This document shows positions 9,571 to 18,889 of a stretch of 64,000 bases of DNA, piece by piece. Position numbers and translations under genes: made by a program. The stretch is from Thermococcus bergensis (GTDB lineage: Archaea; Methanobacteriota_B; Thermococci; Thermococcales; Thermococcaceae), in assembly GCF_020386975.1 (NCBI RefSeq), contig NZ_JABFNK010000005.1, positions 806,001 through 870,000 of the forward strand, given 5' to 3'. How positions within the stretch are numbered: the stretch's first letter is position 1; the number at the start of each line of letters is the position of its first letter. The notes beneath the pieces were generated by a model. The model was not told the DNA's origin. It ran no database searches and saw only the letters and a list, made by a program, of their open reading frames with translations.

Positions 9571-9737
9571 TCGGAGTTTATTGGGCTCGATTGCATTTAT
9601 AAATCTTACGGTTTTTGAAAATGAGTTTTGTAATACATACATAGCAAACCCCCATAAACCCGTCTATCAAACTGGTTTCTCCACGTCTCAAAATCAGAGC
9701 TTTTCAAAAAAGGGAAGTAGAAAAGCTATCCTAAATT

Positions 9738-10913
9738 CTATACTGCTATGTTGTCCTTGAGGTATTTGTATGCTATTAAAGAATACAGTGCAGTCCCTTT
9801 CCAGAGTACACTTTCATCTATGTCAAATTTTGGATGGTGGTGGGGATATACTATGCCCTTCTCTTCATTTCTAATTCCCAGGAAGATAAAGACTCCCGGG
9901 GCTTTTTGTAAGTAGAAGGCGAAATCCTCAGCTCCCATAGTGGGTTCAGCCTCTACAACCGGCCCTAAGGTTTGAGCAATTTTCATAGCGAATTCAGCAA
10001 GTTCCGGGTCGTTTACTGTTGGTGGATAAGGAGTTCTAAATAGCTCAACAGTCCCTTCACAGTCCCAAGCTTCTGAATAATGTTTCACGATTTTCTCTAT
10101 TCTGGCCATTATTTTGTTTCTTAAGTCCATATCAAAGGTTCTGAGGGTGCCCTTTATCTCTACTACATCCGGAATAACATTATACCCATGACTTGCAGTG
10201 ATAACGGGGGTAGTTATGACCGCTGGCAAGAATGGATTAACATACCTTGAAACTATTTTTTGGAGTGCGTTGTAAATATCCGCCGCAGGATTAGTAGGAT
10301 CATTTGCAAGATGCGGAGATGCCGCATGGCCACCTTTTCCTTTAATCCTTATTATGTATCCGTCGGAAGAAGCCATGATTGGCCCTTTCCTTGTGGCAAT
10401 TACCCCCGATGGCAATTGGGCCCATACGTGGATTCCAAAAATGGCATCGACGTCATCCAGGTGTCCTTCTTCTACTATCTTCTTGGCACCTGCTCCGCCC
10501 TCTTCTCCGGGCTGGAAGATTAGTTTCACAGTCCCCTCGAGCTGGTCTTTAATTTCAGCCAGTATTTTTGCCGCTCCAAGAAGCATTGCAGTGTGAGCAT
10601 CGTGACCGCAAGCGTGCATTTTTCCCGGAACTTTGGACTTGTATGGAACGTCATTCTCCTCCTGAATTGGCAGGGCATCCATATCCGCCCTTAAGGCAAC
10701 CGTTTTACCTTCTTTGCTCCCTCTCAAAATTCCAATAACACCAGTACCAGCAGTTCTGACGACTTCGTAACCAAGCTTTTTGAGCTCCTCCTCCACAATC
10801 TGAGAAGTCCTGACTTCTTCAAACCTGACTTCGGGATGCATGTGAAAATCCCTTCTCTTCTCAACAACACAAGACTCCAATTGTTTGGCAAGTTCTATAA
10901 TCTTGTCTTCCAT
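9738..10913 (-). CDS. M20-family amidohydrolase / aminoacylase-carboxypeptidase
   Basis: 391-residue zinc amidohydrolase of the M20D group that includes archaeal CpsA, hippurate hydrolase and AbgA/B. Metal-binding positions are visible: HACGHDAH near residues 100-107, the GEEGG glutamates near 138, GIHVW near 164, and the C-terminal HHHPKF histidine. It would release amino acids from N-acyl or peptide substrates in the cytoplasm. It lies 50 bases downstream of an AbgT-type transporter gene on the same strand, which suggests uptake and cleavage of an acyl- or aroyl-amino acid. The transporter is now interrupted by an IS, which may also affect expression of this gene. Confidence 0.9.
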   Translation of the reverse strand: MEDKIIELAKQLESCVVEKRRDFHMHPEVRFEEVRTSQIVEEELKKLGYEVVRTAGTGVIGILRGSKEGKTVALRADMDALPIQEENDVPYKSKVPGKMHACGHDAHTAMLLGAAKILAEIKDQLEGTVKLIFQPGEEGGAGAKKIVEEGHLDDVDAIFGIHVWAQLPSGVIATRKGPIMASSDGYIIRIKGKGGHAASPHLANDPTNPAADIYNALQKIVSRYVNPFLPAVITTPVITASHGYNVIPDVVEIKGTLRTFDMDLRNKIMARIEKIVKHYSEAWDCEGTVELFRTPYPPTVNDPELAEFAMKIAQTLGPVVEAEPTMGAEDFAFYLQKAPGVFIFLGIRNEEKGIVYPHHHPKFDIDESVLWKGTALYSLIAYKYLKDNIAV

Positions 10914-11890
10914 ACCCCCATCCTCCTAAGAGGTTTATAAACAAAGACAAAAAAGTAGAAAAATCAAAGTCTAATTGGTGCTCCTGGTCCCAATGGGAGC
11001 CCTAAAAGGTACCAGACTATTGCCATCACTATCCACGTTACTAGGAACACCATGGAGTACAAGACAGTTCTTGAAATTATTGTACCAATGCCTACATCCT
11101 TCTTGTATACGCTTGCATAGCCGAGTATAACCGGGAAGTATGACATTAGTGGAGTAACTGCGTTAGTGCTTGAGTCACCAATCCTGTAGAGCAGCTGGGC
11201 CCACTCAGGGCTGTAGCCTAGGTAGTACATCATGGGTACAATAACTGGGGCCAGGAAAGCCCACTTGCTGGAACCGCTTGTAATAAATAAGTTAATGAAT
11301 GTGGAGACGAATATTATTGCGATAAAGAGGCCAATTCCAGTGAATCCAGCGGACTTAAGGAAGTTCGCGAGCTTTATTGCAAGGATTGATGCCATGTTTG
11401 TGTGTGTAAAGGTGTAAATGAAGTTTGCTATGGGGAATACTATCACAATGTATGAAGCCATGGTCTTCATGCTTTCTACCATATAGTTGAGCATGTCGGA
11501 GGACTTCTTAACTGTTCCAACGCTTTTTCCATAGACATATCCTCCAATTACGAAAAACAGGAACAGTATTGGAACTATGCCCCTAAGGAATGTGGAAGGC
11601 ACGATTGTATTCTTAACAGGGTCCCTTAGTGGGCCGTTTGGAATTATGGTCAATAGGAACATTAGGAGGAAGTATCCTCCTGCAGCCAAAATTGCTTTCT
11701 TTAGTGCTTTCATATCTTTATCTGTAAGTGGGGTTAAGTATTCGGGTGGAACCTGAGCGTGCTCGTACTCCTCATCCCATCTGGCAAATCTTGGCATTGC
11801 GTATTTAACAGTAAATATAGTTCCCACTGCAGTAAGTACGAAAGTCGAGGCTACCATGAAATAGTAGTTTGCGGTTGGATATACATTATA

Positions 11891-12822
11891 ACCCTAGTTC
11901 CCATTAGATCGTTAGAGTTATAAGCACTTAAGTCTTTTGGTTGATTGGTGGTTGTATTGAGCTTTCAAAGGAAAATCCTGATCATAAAATCCGAAATCTA
12001 TCCGATAATCAGCAAACACTACCCGAAAAACACTCACAGGGAAATAATCAGCCTCTACGACCTGATAACCTTCGCAATACTAGCACACTTGCACTTTAAC
12101 GGAGTTTACAAGCACGCTTACAGAGTCCTAATCGAAGAAATGAAGCTGTTCCCCAAAATCAGGTACAACAAACTAACAGAACGCTTGAACAGGCACGAAA
12201 AACTCCTGCTCCTAGCGCAGGAAGAATTATTCAAAAAACACGCCAGAGAATACGTTAGAATACTGGACTCAAAGCCCATTCAGACCAAGGAGTTGGCCAG
12301 AAAAAACAGGAAGGATAAGGAGGGTTCTTCAGAAGTCATCTCTGAAAAGCCCGCAGTTGGGTTTGTTCCCTCTAAAAAAAGTTTTACTATGGGTACAAGC
12401 TGACCTGTTACTCTGATGGGAACCTGTTGGCTTTGCTGTCCGTTGATCCGGCAAACAAGCATGATGTGAGTGTTGTCAGGGAAAAGTTCTGGGTGATTGT
12501 TGAGGAGTTTTCTGGCTGTTTTCTGTTTTTGGATAAGGGTTACGTTAGTAGAGAACTTCAGGAGGAATTCCTGAAGTTTGGCGTTGTTTACACGCCAGTA
12601 AAGCGGGGGAATCAGATTAGCAATCTGGAGGAGAAGAAGTTTTACAAGTACTTGTCTGACTTTCGCAGGAGGATTGAGACTTTGTTTTCGAAGTTTTCTG
12701 AGTTTCTTCTGAGGCCGAGCAGGAGTGTTAGTTTGAGGGGGTTAGCTGTCAGGATTTTAGGGGCGATTCTGGCCGTGAATCTGGACAGATTATACAACTT
12801 CACAGGTGGTGGGAACTAGGGT
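11891..12822 (+). mobile_element. IS982-type insertion sequence
   Basis: 932-bp element bounded by inverted repeats ACCCTAGTTCCCA (left, from 11891) and its complement ending at 12822. It is flanked by the 9-bp direct repeat TACATTATA at 11882-11890 and 12823-12831, a target-site duplication. Ends starting ACCC, length and transposase type fit the IS982 family, which is known in Pyrococcus. It is inserted in an abgT-type gene in the opposite orientation. The perfect target duplicates suggest a fairly recent insertion. Confidence 0.92.
11945..12819 (+). CDS. IS982-type transposase, two frames joined by a -1 shift at A7
   Basis: The first frame (from about 11945, start uncertain) holds the N-terminal half, including LDSKP with the first catalytic aspartate, and stops at 12403. 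The second frame carries the rest (YYGYKLTCYSDGNLLALLS, then FLDKGYVS with the second aspartate, and RRRIETLFSKF with the glutamate) to 12819. The frames join at the run of seven A at 12374-12380: reading one base back gives KKKFYYGYKL, which fits the family. This could be slippage that lets a small share of full-length DDE transposase be made, an inactivating loss of one A, or a read error. Confidence 0.8.
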
Positions 12823-13428
12823 TACATTATAGTTCGGGTCTACTATTTTTACAGCCGCATCTGTGATTCCCGCAAGCAGCACGTCAGTTCCTGCGATAAA
12901 TATATTTGCAGTAAAACCTGCTGATGCTGCAACATAACCCAATATCAATCCAAAAATGGGGTCTTTTCTTCTAGAGTAGAAGAGTGCTGCCGAAAGTGGC
13001 GGAATTATTACCAAAGACGCATCTGAGGCCAAGTTTCCACAAATTCCCACAATAAATATTGCTGGGATTAGATATTTCTCTGGAACTCGGGTTAGAGTCT
13101 TCATGATTGCTGGGATAAATCCTGATCTTTCTGCAAATCCTGCTGCCATCATCATTACCAGTACCAGTCCGAGTGGTGGGAATTTTGCGAAGTTTGAGAC
13201 CATATTTGTTAGAATCCAGGCAAGACCCTCTCTGTTTAATAGGCTTACTACCTTAATTTCTTCCCCTTTTGCTGGATCTACTGCAGACACTCCTCCAAAA
13301 ATTCCGGAGAGTATAATCACTAAGAACCAGAGACCCAAGAAGATCCAAAACATGTGGGGCAGTTTGTTGCCCACTCTTTCTATCCAGTTAACAAACTTCA
13401 TTAACAATCCTTCGTTTGCTTGGGCCAT

Positions 13429-13730
13429 TCTACCACCTCTTTCTTATTTTAGTTAGTGCCAACTCAAGATGTCCATTTTTATGCACTGGCACAGATATGT
13501 TCATCAAAAGTGAATTTTAAAATCGTTTCTAAAACCTTTAGTTTCCAAAAAGAAGTTCCGTATATCCACTATTGCTGAGATACCTCCGTGAATGTTCAAA
13601 ATTGGTGAAAAATGGGCTCTTAGTATTCCAAAGGCTTTGTCATCAGGGGCAGTCGTAAGATATCAAAGGCTTAGATCACCAATGCTAACAACTTCAGAAG
13701 CCTCGAAATTTTATAAAAAGAGAAAAGGGT
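13429..13730. other. Spacer with a possible degraded coding stretch
   Basis: 302 bases. The AbgT promoter must lie at its left side. On the minus strand about 13510-13700 is open apart from one stop and reads like real protein (EASEVVSIGDLSL, stop, LTTAPDDKAFGILRAHF and on), without a start codon. I do not recognise it. A short plus-strand frame in the same place has no support. Confidence 0.25.
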
Positions 13731-15026
13731 TTATGGGTAAATCCTTGAGGGTGTTCTTGGGAACAGAGTTGCCCATCTGATGTGGTCTAGCTTCAGTACC
13801 CAAGCAACGAGCCTTTCTAACCCAAGTCCAAAACCGCTGTGTGGGACACTTCCATACTTTCTAAGGTCGAGATACCACTCGTAGTTCTTGGGATCCATGC
13901 CCTCTTCAATTATTCTCTGAACAAGCTTGTCGTAGTCGTCTTCTCTCTGGCTTCCACCGATGATTTCACCGTATCCCTCTGGGGCCAGCATGTCAGCAGC
14001 CAGGACTTTTCTCGGGTCTTCGGGGTCTTCTTTCATGTAGAAGGCCTTAATGTGCTTGGGGTAGCCGTAGACAAAGAATGGCCTGTCAAATTCATCTGTT
14101 AGAACTCTTTCCTCGTCAGCACCCATGTCCTCTCCCCACTCTATCTTGACTCCTTTGCTCTGGAGGATGTCTATGGCCTCATCATAGCTTATCCTTGGGA
14201 AGGGTGGCTCTGCGTTTTTGAGTGTTGTGAGGTCTTTTCTGAACCTCTCAACCTCACTTCTTCTGAGCTCGAGAGTGCGCTGCACCATATAACTTACAAG
14301 CTCCTCCTCGACTTTCATTATGTCCCACAGATCCATCCAAGCTGCCTCAAGCTCAAGGTGCCAGTACTCGGTGAGGTGTCTCCTTGTCCTGCTCTTCTCA
14401 GCCCTGAAGCTTGGAGTTAAGCTCCAAACCTTTTCCAGTCCAAATATTGCCGCCTCAAGGTAAAGCTGGGCTGACTGGCTGAGGTAGGCTTCTCTATCAA
14501 AGTACTTCAGCTTGAAGAGAGTTGAGCCACCTTCAACTGCGCCGGTGACCAAAATTGGTGGGAATACCTCATACCATCCATCCTGTAGGAGCCATTCCCT
14601 CGCTGCCTGTATCAAGGTCGCTTTGACCTTCATGATGTCCGCTACTTTGGGTGAACGGAGGTGCAAATGCCTCACATCTAAGAGGAATTCCTCGCTTGCG
14701 TCTTTTGTTATTGGGAAGAAGTCAACATTCTGGATGATTTCAATCTTGTCCGCCTGGACTTCAACTCCTGTTGGAGCTCTTGAGTCAACTTTAACGGTTC
14801 CTTCAATTATCACGCTTGATTCTATTCCAACCTGCTTTGCTTTGGTATAAGCATCTTCGCTGAGCTCTTTTGTAAAGACCGTTTGTACTATGCCACTTGA
14901 GTCTCTAAGGACTATAAAGACTTTACTTCCAACCTCTCTTTTTCTATAAACCCATCCGGCAAGTTTTACTCTTTCCCCTTCCATTTTTGGCTTTACATCC
15001 GCACAATAAACCTTCTCAATCATCAT
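13731..15026 (-). CDS. asnS: Asparaginyl-tRNA synthetase
   Basis: 431-residue class IIb synthetase: an N-terminal OB fold for the anticodon (VKLAGWVYRKREVGSKVFIVLRD is split by no insertion) and a catalytic domain with motif 2 around FRAEKSRTRRHLTEYW and motif 3 GLGLERLVAWV. The ending LFPRTPSRIYP is typical of archaeal AsnRS. It charges tRNA-Asn. The start at 15026 is preceded by GGGAGGTG. AspRS is the main alternative, but the HLTEYWHLE signature favours Asn. Confidence 0.93.
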   Translation of the reverse strand: MMIEKVYCADVKPKMEGERVKLAGWVYRKREVGSKVFIVLRDSSGIVQTVFTKELSEDAYTKAKQVGIESSVIIEGTVKVDSRAPTGVEVQADKIEIIQNVDFFPITKDASEEFLLDVRHLHLRSPKVADIMKVKATLIQAAREWLLQDGWYEVFPPILVTGAVEGGSTLFKLKYFDREAYLSQSAQLYLEAAIFGLEKVWSLTPSFRAEKSRTRRHLTEYWHLELEAAWMDLWDIMKVEEELVSYMVQRTLELRRSEVERFRKDLTTLKNAEPPFPRISYDEAIDILQSKGVKIEWGEDMGADEERVLTDEFDRPFFVYGYPKHIKAFYMKEDPEDPRKVLAADMLAPEGYGEIIGGSQREDDYDKLVQRIIEEGMDPKNYEWYLDLRKYGSVPHSGFGLGLERLVAWVLKLDHIRWATLFPRTPSRIYP

Positions 15027-15274
15027 AAAACACCTCCCAACATTATTTGGGTTTCAATCTTATCTTTATTAATCTATCCCAGAAGAGTCAATTATTCCAG
15101 AGGAATTTTGCAAGGAACTTTTTGCCTTTAACCTCAAATACCACTGGCATGGCTATCACATCTTTAAACCACAAAGAAAATATTTAAATCCTTCGCCTCT
15201 TCCTTTGCCATTTTGCCATAGGGTTTAAATAACTCAAGCATCATAAAGTTAATCCCCACAGGGAGGTGGTAAGA
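15027..15274. promoter_or_regulatory. Divergent promoter region asnS / mtaD
   Basis: About 250 AT-rich bases between divergent genes. The right side has GGGAGGTGG at 15261-15269, the ribosome site of the deaminase gene; the stretch TAAAGTTAATC precedes it. No clear operator was recognised. Confidence 0.4.
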
Positions 15275-16516
15275 GTGAAGGCCATCGTGGCCGATTATGC
15301 CCTCGATGTTGAGGGGATTAAAAAGAACGTTGCCGTTCTTATAGAGGAGGACAAAATAGCCGGAATTGTTCCCCGTGAAAAGCTTAATGAGTTTGACGTG
15401 GATGAGACCTTTGGGGGAAGTGGGTATCTTCTCATGCCCGGGCTTGTCAATGCTCATACTCACGTTGCAATGAATAAATTCAGGGGATTTGGCGATGACA
15501 TGCCCCTCGACAGGTGGCTTAAAGAGGTAATATGGCCAATGGAAAAGGAATGGACTGAGGAGGAAATCTACAAATGGGCATTAATAGGGATTGCCGAGGC
15601 AGTAGCAAACGGATCAACCGTAATAAACGACCACTACTTTTTTGCATGGAAAGTAGCGGAAGCGGCTGAAAAGCTGGGCGTTAGGGCTTTTATCGGGCAG
15701 ACGGTGATGGATCTTGTTGAGATGCCCATAGCGGAGCCTGAACTGGGATTTAAGTTCTTCAAACAGTGGAAGGACGGAGGTCTTGTAAAGGCAACACTTG
15801 CCCCTCATGCAACGGACACCGTTTCAGGGGATTTGTTAAAGGAAGTCAAAGAAGTTGCAGAAAAGGAAAACGCACTGATTCACATGCACGTCTCTCAAAG
15901 CAAAGAAGAGGTCCTTCGGGTCAAAAGAAGAGAAAAGATGCTGCCGGTTGAGTACCTAAAGGAAATGGGAATGCTGGGGAAGAACTTTATAGGGGTTCAC
16001 GGCGTGTACCTTTCAAAAGATGAGGTTAAAATTTACGCGGAAAGTGAAGCAACCCTTGTCCACTGTCCTATAAGTCTGGCAAAGCTTGAGGGAGAAATCG
16101 CTCCAATAATAGACCTGTGGGAGCTTGGTGGAAAAATTGCCCTTGGAAACGACTGTGCCGTGTCAAACAACTCCCTTGATATGATTCTCGAAATGAAGTT
16201 TGCGGCAATACTCAACAAGGTGAAGAGAAAAGACCCAACAACACCAACTGCAAAAGAGGTATTCTACTGGGCAACCGTTGGAGGAGCCGAAGCGCTGGGA
16301 CTAAAAGCTGGCCTCATAAAAGAAGGCTACTTAGCGGACCTGGTTCTGATAAACACAAAGAAGCTCCATTTCCTGCCGAAGGAAAACGTGCTTTCGCACA
16401 TTGTATACTCAGCGAAGGGAAGCGATGTGGAGAAGGTTTTTGTGGGAGGGGAGCTGATATACGACAGAGGGAAGTTCCTAAAAACGGAAGAAATCGAGAA
16501 GCTTCTCAACGATTAA
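15275..16516 (+). CDS. mtaD: 5-methylthioadenosine / S-adenosylhomocysteine deaminase
   Basis: 413-residue amidohydrolase of the TrzN/MtaD family. Metal ligands are visible in NAHTHVAM near residue 60, HMHVSQ near 208, and GVHGVYLS, with the later GNDCAVSNN aspartate. It deaminates by-products of SAM use, methylthioadenosine and S-adenosylhomocysteine, to inosine forms for salvage. I take the GTG at 15275, six bases after GGAGGTG; the GTG at 15266 lies within the ribosome site. Its stop overlaps the stop of the convergent trmY gene by four bases. Confidence 0.88.
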   Translation: MKAIVADYALDVEGIKKNVAVLIEEDKIAGIVPREKLNEFDVDETFGGSGYLLMPGLVNAHTHVAMNKFRGFGDDMPLDRWLKEVIWPMEKEWTEEEIYKWALIGIAEAVANGSTVINDHYFFAWKVAEAAEKLGVRAFIGQTVMDLVEMPIAEPELGFKFFKQWKDGGLVKATLAPHATDTVSGDLLKEVKEVAEKENALIHMHVSQSKEEVLRVKRREKMLPVEYLKEMGMLGKNFIGVHGVYLSKDEVKIYAESEATLVHCPISLAKLEGEIAPIIDLWELGGKIALGNDCAVSNNSLDMILEMKFAAILNKVKRKDPTTPTAKEVFYWATVGGAEALGLKAGLIKEGYLADLVLINTKKLHFLPKENVLSHIVYSAKGSDVEKVFVGGELIYDRGKFLKTEEIEKLLND

Positions 16517-17115
16517 AGGACTCTGTCGAGAAATATGTTGACGTAGGCTATTACGTGGGACGTCAGATAGCTCTTTTTTCCCACACTAACTTTTTCCGCT
16601 ATTCCTTCAAGGAAAGCTTCATCTTCTTTTGCTAACCCTTCGTGATCCCCAAGAACAAAGGCAACGTTGCCTTCGAACTTCATTTTTTCAATCGGCTTCC
16701 CTTCTTCGTGAAGGTAGTAGAGAGTTGAGCTTTTGATAGTTTTCCGGATAATGTCTTCAAACCTCAGATTGCTCACATAAATGCCGGGAAGGACGGAATA
16801 TTCCTTTGCAGGCTCTTTTATGCCCTCGCCAACTTTTAGGGCTTTCATTATTATCTTGGCAAGGCTCATCTCATCCGGGTTTATTGTCTTAGGCTTTATT
16901 TCACTCCCCTCAAATCTGATGGTTTTTGGAGGGTTGGGAGGCCCGCTGAGGTTGAGCCACACCCTGACGTCCTTCCTAAACCCGTGAGAAAGAAGAAATG
17001 CCGAATTTAAAGACCTGCAAAGCAAATCAATCCTCCCACTTGTTCCGGGGAGGTCTTTCAGGCTAAAATCCGCTTTTGTACGGGCTTTATTGGCCTTTAT
17101 TATGAAAGTCCTCAC
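16513..17115 (-). CDS. trmY: tRNA pseudouridine(54) N1-methyltransferase
   Basis: 200-residue SPOUT methyltransferase beginning [11 protein letters not shown] at the GTG at 17115, as archaeal TrmY proteins do. FVLGDHEGL near residue 148 is part of the knotted SAM-binding region. It converts pseudouridine 54 in the T loop of archaeal tRNA to N1-methylpseudouridine. A GTG at 17124 would add three residues that homologues lack. It lies 42 bases after pdo on the same strand and may share its message. Confidence 0.92.
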   Translation of the reverse strand: MRTFIIKANKARTKADFSLKDLPGTSGRIDLLCRSLNSAFLLSHGFRKDVRVWLNLSGPPNPPKTIRFEGSEIKPKTINPDEMSLAKIIMKALKVGEGIKEPAKEYSVLPGIYVSNLRFEDIIRKTIKSSTLYYLHEEGKPIEKMKFEGNVAFVLGDHEGLAKEDEAFLEGIAEKVSVGKKSYLTSHVIAYVNIFLDRVL

Positions 17116-17157
17116 GGGAAACACCCAAGCTGAGAAGAAAAGAAGAGTTAAAAAAGT

Positions 17158-17832
17158 TCACTCTAAAGCTTGGAGAAGCTTCTCGAGGAACATCTTCTCT
17201 GGATAAGCACCTTCGAATGAAACCTTGTCTTCCCCGTCGACTCTTATAACGACCTTTGGAACTGCCATGACGCTGTACTGGTCTGCCCACTCGGGGAATT
17301 CTATTGCCTCTATCATGTCTCCAAGGATCTTGCCCTTTCCTGCAAGTGCGTTCTCAATTGCAAACTTGTGGGCCATTCTAACTGCCATCGGGCAGTACGG
17401 GCATGTTGGGGTCACAAAGACATATATTTCAACATCCCTGTCGATGTTCCTTACTGCCTCTTTAGTCTCTTCTGAAAGGTCTGTTTCGCCTCTCGATACG
17501 TCAACAATGTCCTCTAAGAATGATCCAAACTCATGCCCTGCTGGAAGGCCAAAGTACCTAACTCCAAAGTCTTTCCCATCTTGGGTTATTATGGTTACTG
17601 GGGCTTTATCAATTCTGTACTTCTCGGCAAGCTCCTTTTCACTGTCAAAATCATGCACTTCATAGCTTATAAGGTCGCTAAGCTCGCTAATCTCTTCTAT
17701 AAGCTGCTTCAACTGGTCACAGTACTGGCAGTGCTCTTTTCCTGTGAAGACGATGAGCTTAACCGGGTTAACGAGCTTTGAAAAGAACTCCTCTTTAATT
17801 ATCTTCTTGTCTCCATCACTAATAAGTGCCAT
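17158..17832 (-). CDS. pdo: Protein disulfide oxidoreductase (double thioredoxin fold)
   Basis: 224 residues with two thioredoxin-like units, each with an active CxxC: CQYC at residues 35-38 and CPYC at 144-147. This is the archaeal glutaredoxin-like PDO that forms or reduces disulfide bonds in the cytoplasm and takes part in the sulfur response. It is divergent from surR, and two SurR-type sites lie between them, matching the arrangement in P. furiosus. The ATG at 17832 has GGAGGTG upstream. Confidence 0.96.
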   Translation of the reverse strand: MALISDGDKKIIKEEFFSKLVNPVKLIVFTGKEHCQYCDQLKQLIEEISELSDLISYEVHDFDSEKELAEKYRIDKAPVTIITQDGKDFGVRYFGLPAGHEFGSFLEDIVDVSRGETDLSEETKEAVRNIDRDVEIYVFVTPTCPYCPMAVRMAHKFAIENALAGKGKILGDMIEAIEFPEWADQYSVMAVPKVVIRVDGEDKVSFEGAYPEKMFLEKLLQALE

Positions 17833-17851
17833 TTCCCTACACCTCCAATCA

Positions 17852-17860
17852 GTTTCAAAC
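17852..17860. promoter_or_regulatory. SurR core site near the pdo start
   Basis: GTTTCAAAC matches the SurR core GTTn3AAC. It lies between the likely pdo TATA-like stretch (about 17863-17870 on the minus strand) and the pdo start, a place where a bound protein would block transcription. Function is inferred from motif and position. Confidence 0.6.
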
Positions 17861-17915
17861 TAAAGCTTTTTAACCTTTGGGTGCGATACACCCATGGTAA
17901 CTTTACAAATTTAGA

Positions 17916-17932
17916 GTTTTCAACCAAAGGTT
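17916..17932 (+). promoter_or_regulatory. Extended SurR site upstream of surR
   Basis: The sequence fits the extended consensus GTTn3AACn5GTT exactly (GTT TTC AAC CAAAG GTT). It ends ten bases before the surR TATA box (TATATAAA, 17943-17950). A site just upstream of the TATA box is the arrangement expected for activation by SurR in its reduced form. Confidence 0.8.
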
Positions 17933-17982
17933 AGGATGACGGTATATAAACTTTACGATACAGATTTGGGTAGGTGGGCAAC

Positions 17983-18675
17983 ATGTCTGAACCAGATATA
18001 TTTTACATCTTAGGGAACAAGGTGAGGAGGGACTTACTCAGCCACTTGACATGTACCGAATGCTACTTCAGCCTGCTCAGCAGCAAGGTTAACGTTTCCT
18101 CCACTGCTGTTTCAAAACACCTGAAAATAATGGAAAGAGAAGGAGTTTTGAAGTCCTATGAAAAAGAGGAAGGGTTTATTGGACCTACAAGGAAATACTA
18201 CTCCATAGCCGTTTCAAAAACGTTTCTTGTAACTGTCACACCCAATATATTCTGGTATAAAAGTCTGGATTTGGGTTCTCCCGAGAAGCTTGAAAGATTC
18301 GAAATCAGGCTTGATGAGCTTGATAAGTCCCCAAAAAGCTTACATTCCATGGTAACAGCTTTTATAGAGGCAAACAAAAAGCTGGAGCAGATAATAGATG
18401 CTTTAAAAACTATTGAGAGCTACAGAAACAACCTCATGAAGAGCATTAAGGAAAGATATTTGAAGGAAATCGGCGACATGACCCAGCTTGCTATCCTTCA
18501 TTACTTGTTGCTCTACGGTAACACAACAGTCGAGCAGTTAAGCGATGTTTTGAACCTCAAAGAAAGAGAAATTAAGGAGAAGATTGAGGAACTCTCAAAA
18601 GTGATACCGCTAAGCTTAAAAGAAGACATCATAGAAATTGATGAGGAAGAGCTTATGAAAAGAGAAGCAAAATGA
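17983..18675 (+). CDS. surR: Sulfur-response redox regulator SurR
   Basis: 230-residue ArsR-type winged-helix regulator. It has the redox switch CTEC (C24, C27) in the DNA-binding domain and a second helical region with a further winged-helix-like end. Reduced SurR binds GTTn3AAC sites and controls hydrogenases and sulfur-response genes; oxidation by sulfur releases it. The ATG at 17983 follows AGGTGGG; a GTG at 17974 lies in that site. It is divergent from pdo and followed by a ferredoxin and a flavoprotein gene, as in P. furiosus. Confidence 0.95.
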   Translation: MSEPDIFYILGNKVRRDLLSHLTCTECYFSLLSSKVNVSSTAVSKHLKIMEREGVLKSYEKEEGFIGPTRKYYSIAVSKTFLVTVTPNIFWYKSLDLGSPEKLERFEIRLDELDKSPKSLHSMVTAFIEANKKLEQIIDALKTIESYRNNLMKSIKERYLKEIGDMTQLAILHYLLLYGNTTVEQLSDVLNLKEREIKEKIEELSKVIPLSLKEDIIEIDEEELMKREAK

Positions 18676-18685
18676 GGGGGTTGCC

Positions 18686-18889
18686 ATGCCAGAAAAAATT
18701 AGGATCATTGTAAACGAGGATAAGTGCTATCTCTGCGGTGGCTGTGCTGGAGTTTGTCCGGCCCTTGCGATAAGAGTTTCCTCTTCAAGGTGGGAGTTCT
18801 TCCCCGATAAATGCATTTCCTGCAGAATATGTGTAAGTACTTGCCCTGTGGGAGCTTTAAGTGCTGAACCTCTGGAGGGAGAGCTATGA
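18686..18889 (+). CDS. 2[4Fe-4S] ferredoxin-like protein
   Basis: 67 residues with two complete cluster motifs: [12 protein letters not shown] near residues 14-25 and [12 protein letters not shown] near 43-54. It starts ten bases after surR, and its end overlaps the start of the geranylgeranyl-reductase-type flavoprotein by four bases. That coupling suggests it is the electron donor of the reductase. The role is inferred from the overlap. Confidence 0.92.
   Translation: MPEKIRIIVNEDKCYLCGGCAGVCPALAIRVSSSRWEFFPDKCISCRICVSTCPVGALSAEPLEGEL

Larger units (their letters stand above)
10964..13428 (-). pseudogene. AbgT-family transporter interrupted by an IS982-type element
   Basis: Two fragments of one membrane transporter flank the IS. 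The N-terminal part begins at the ATG at 13428 after GAGGTGGT and runs to the right insertion edge at 12823. The C-terminal part runs from the left edge at 11890 to 10964. Removing the element and one 9-bp target duplicate joins PNYNV to YPTANYYF in frame and gives a 507-residue protein, the normal AbgT length. AbgT proteins take up p-aminobenzoyl-glutamate or export sulfa-like compounds, and the adjacent M20 gene recalls bacterial abg operons. The short open frames left at each edge are unlikely to make a working transporter. Confidence 0.93.

Noticed and set aside
12373-12381. Canonical two-tRNA -1 frameshift heptamer in the transposase
   Set aside because: The zero frame is AAA AAA AGT with T before the run, so the P-site tRNA would have to re-pair with TAA; transcriptional or single-tRNA slippage or a read error fits better.
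13592-13780. Plus-strand frame of 62 codons
   Set aside because: No ribosome site and overlaps the end of asnS on the other strand.
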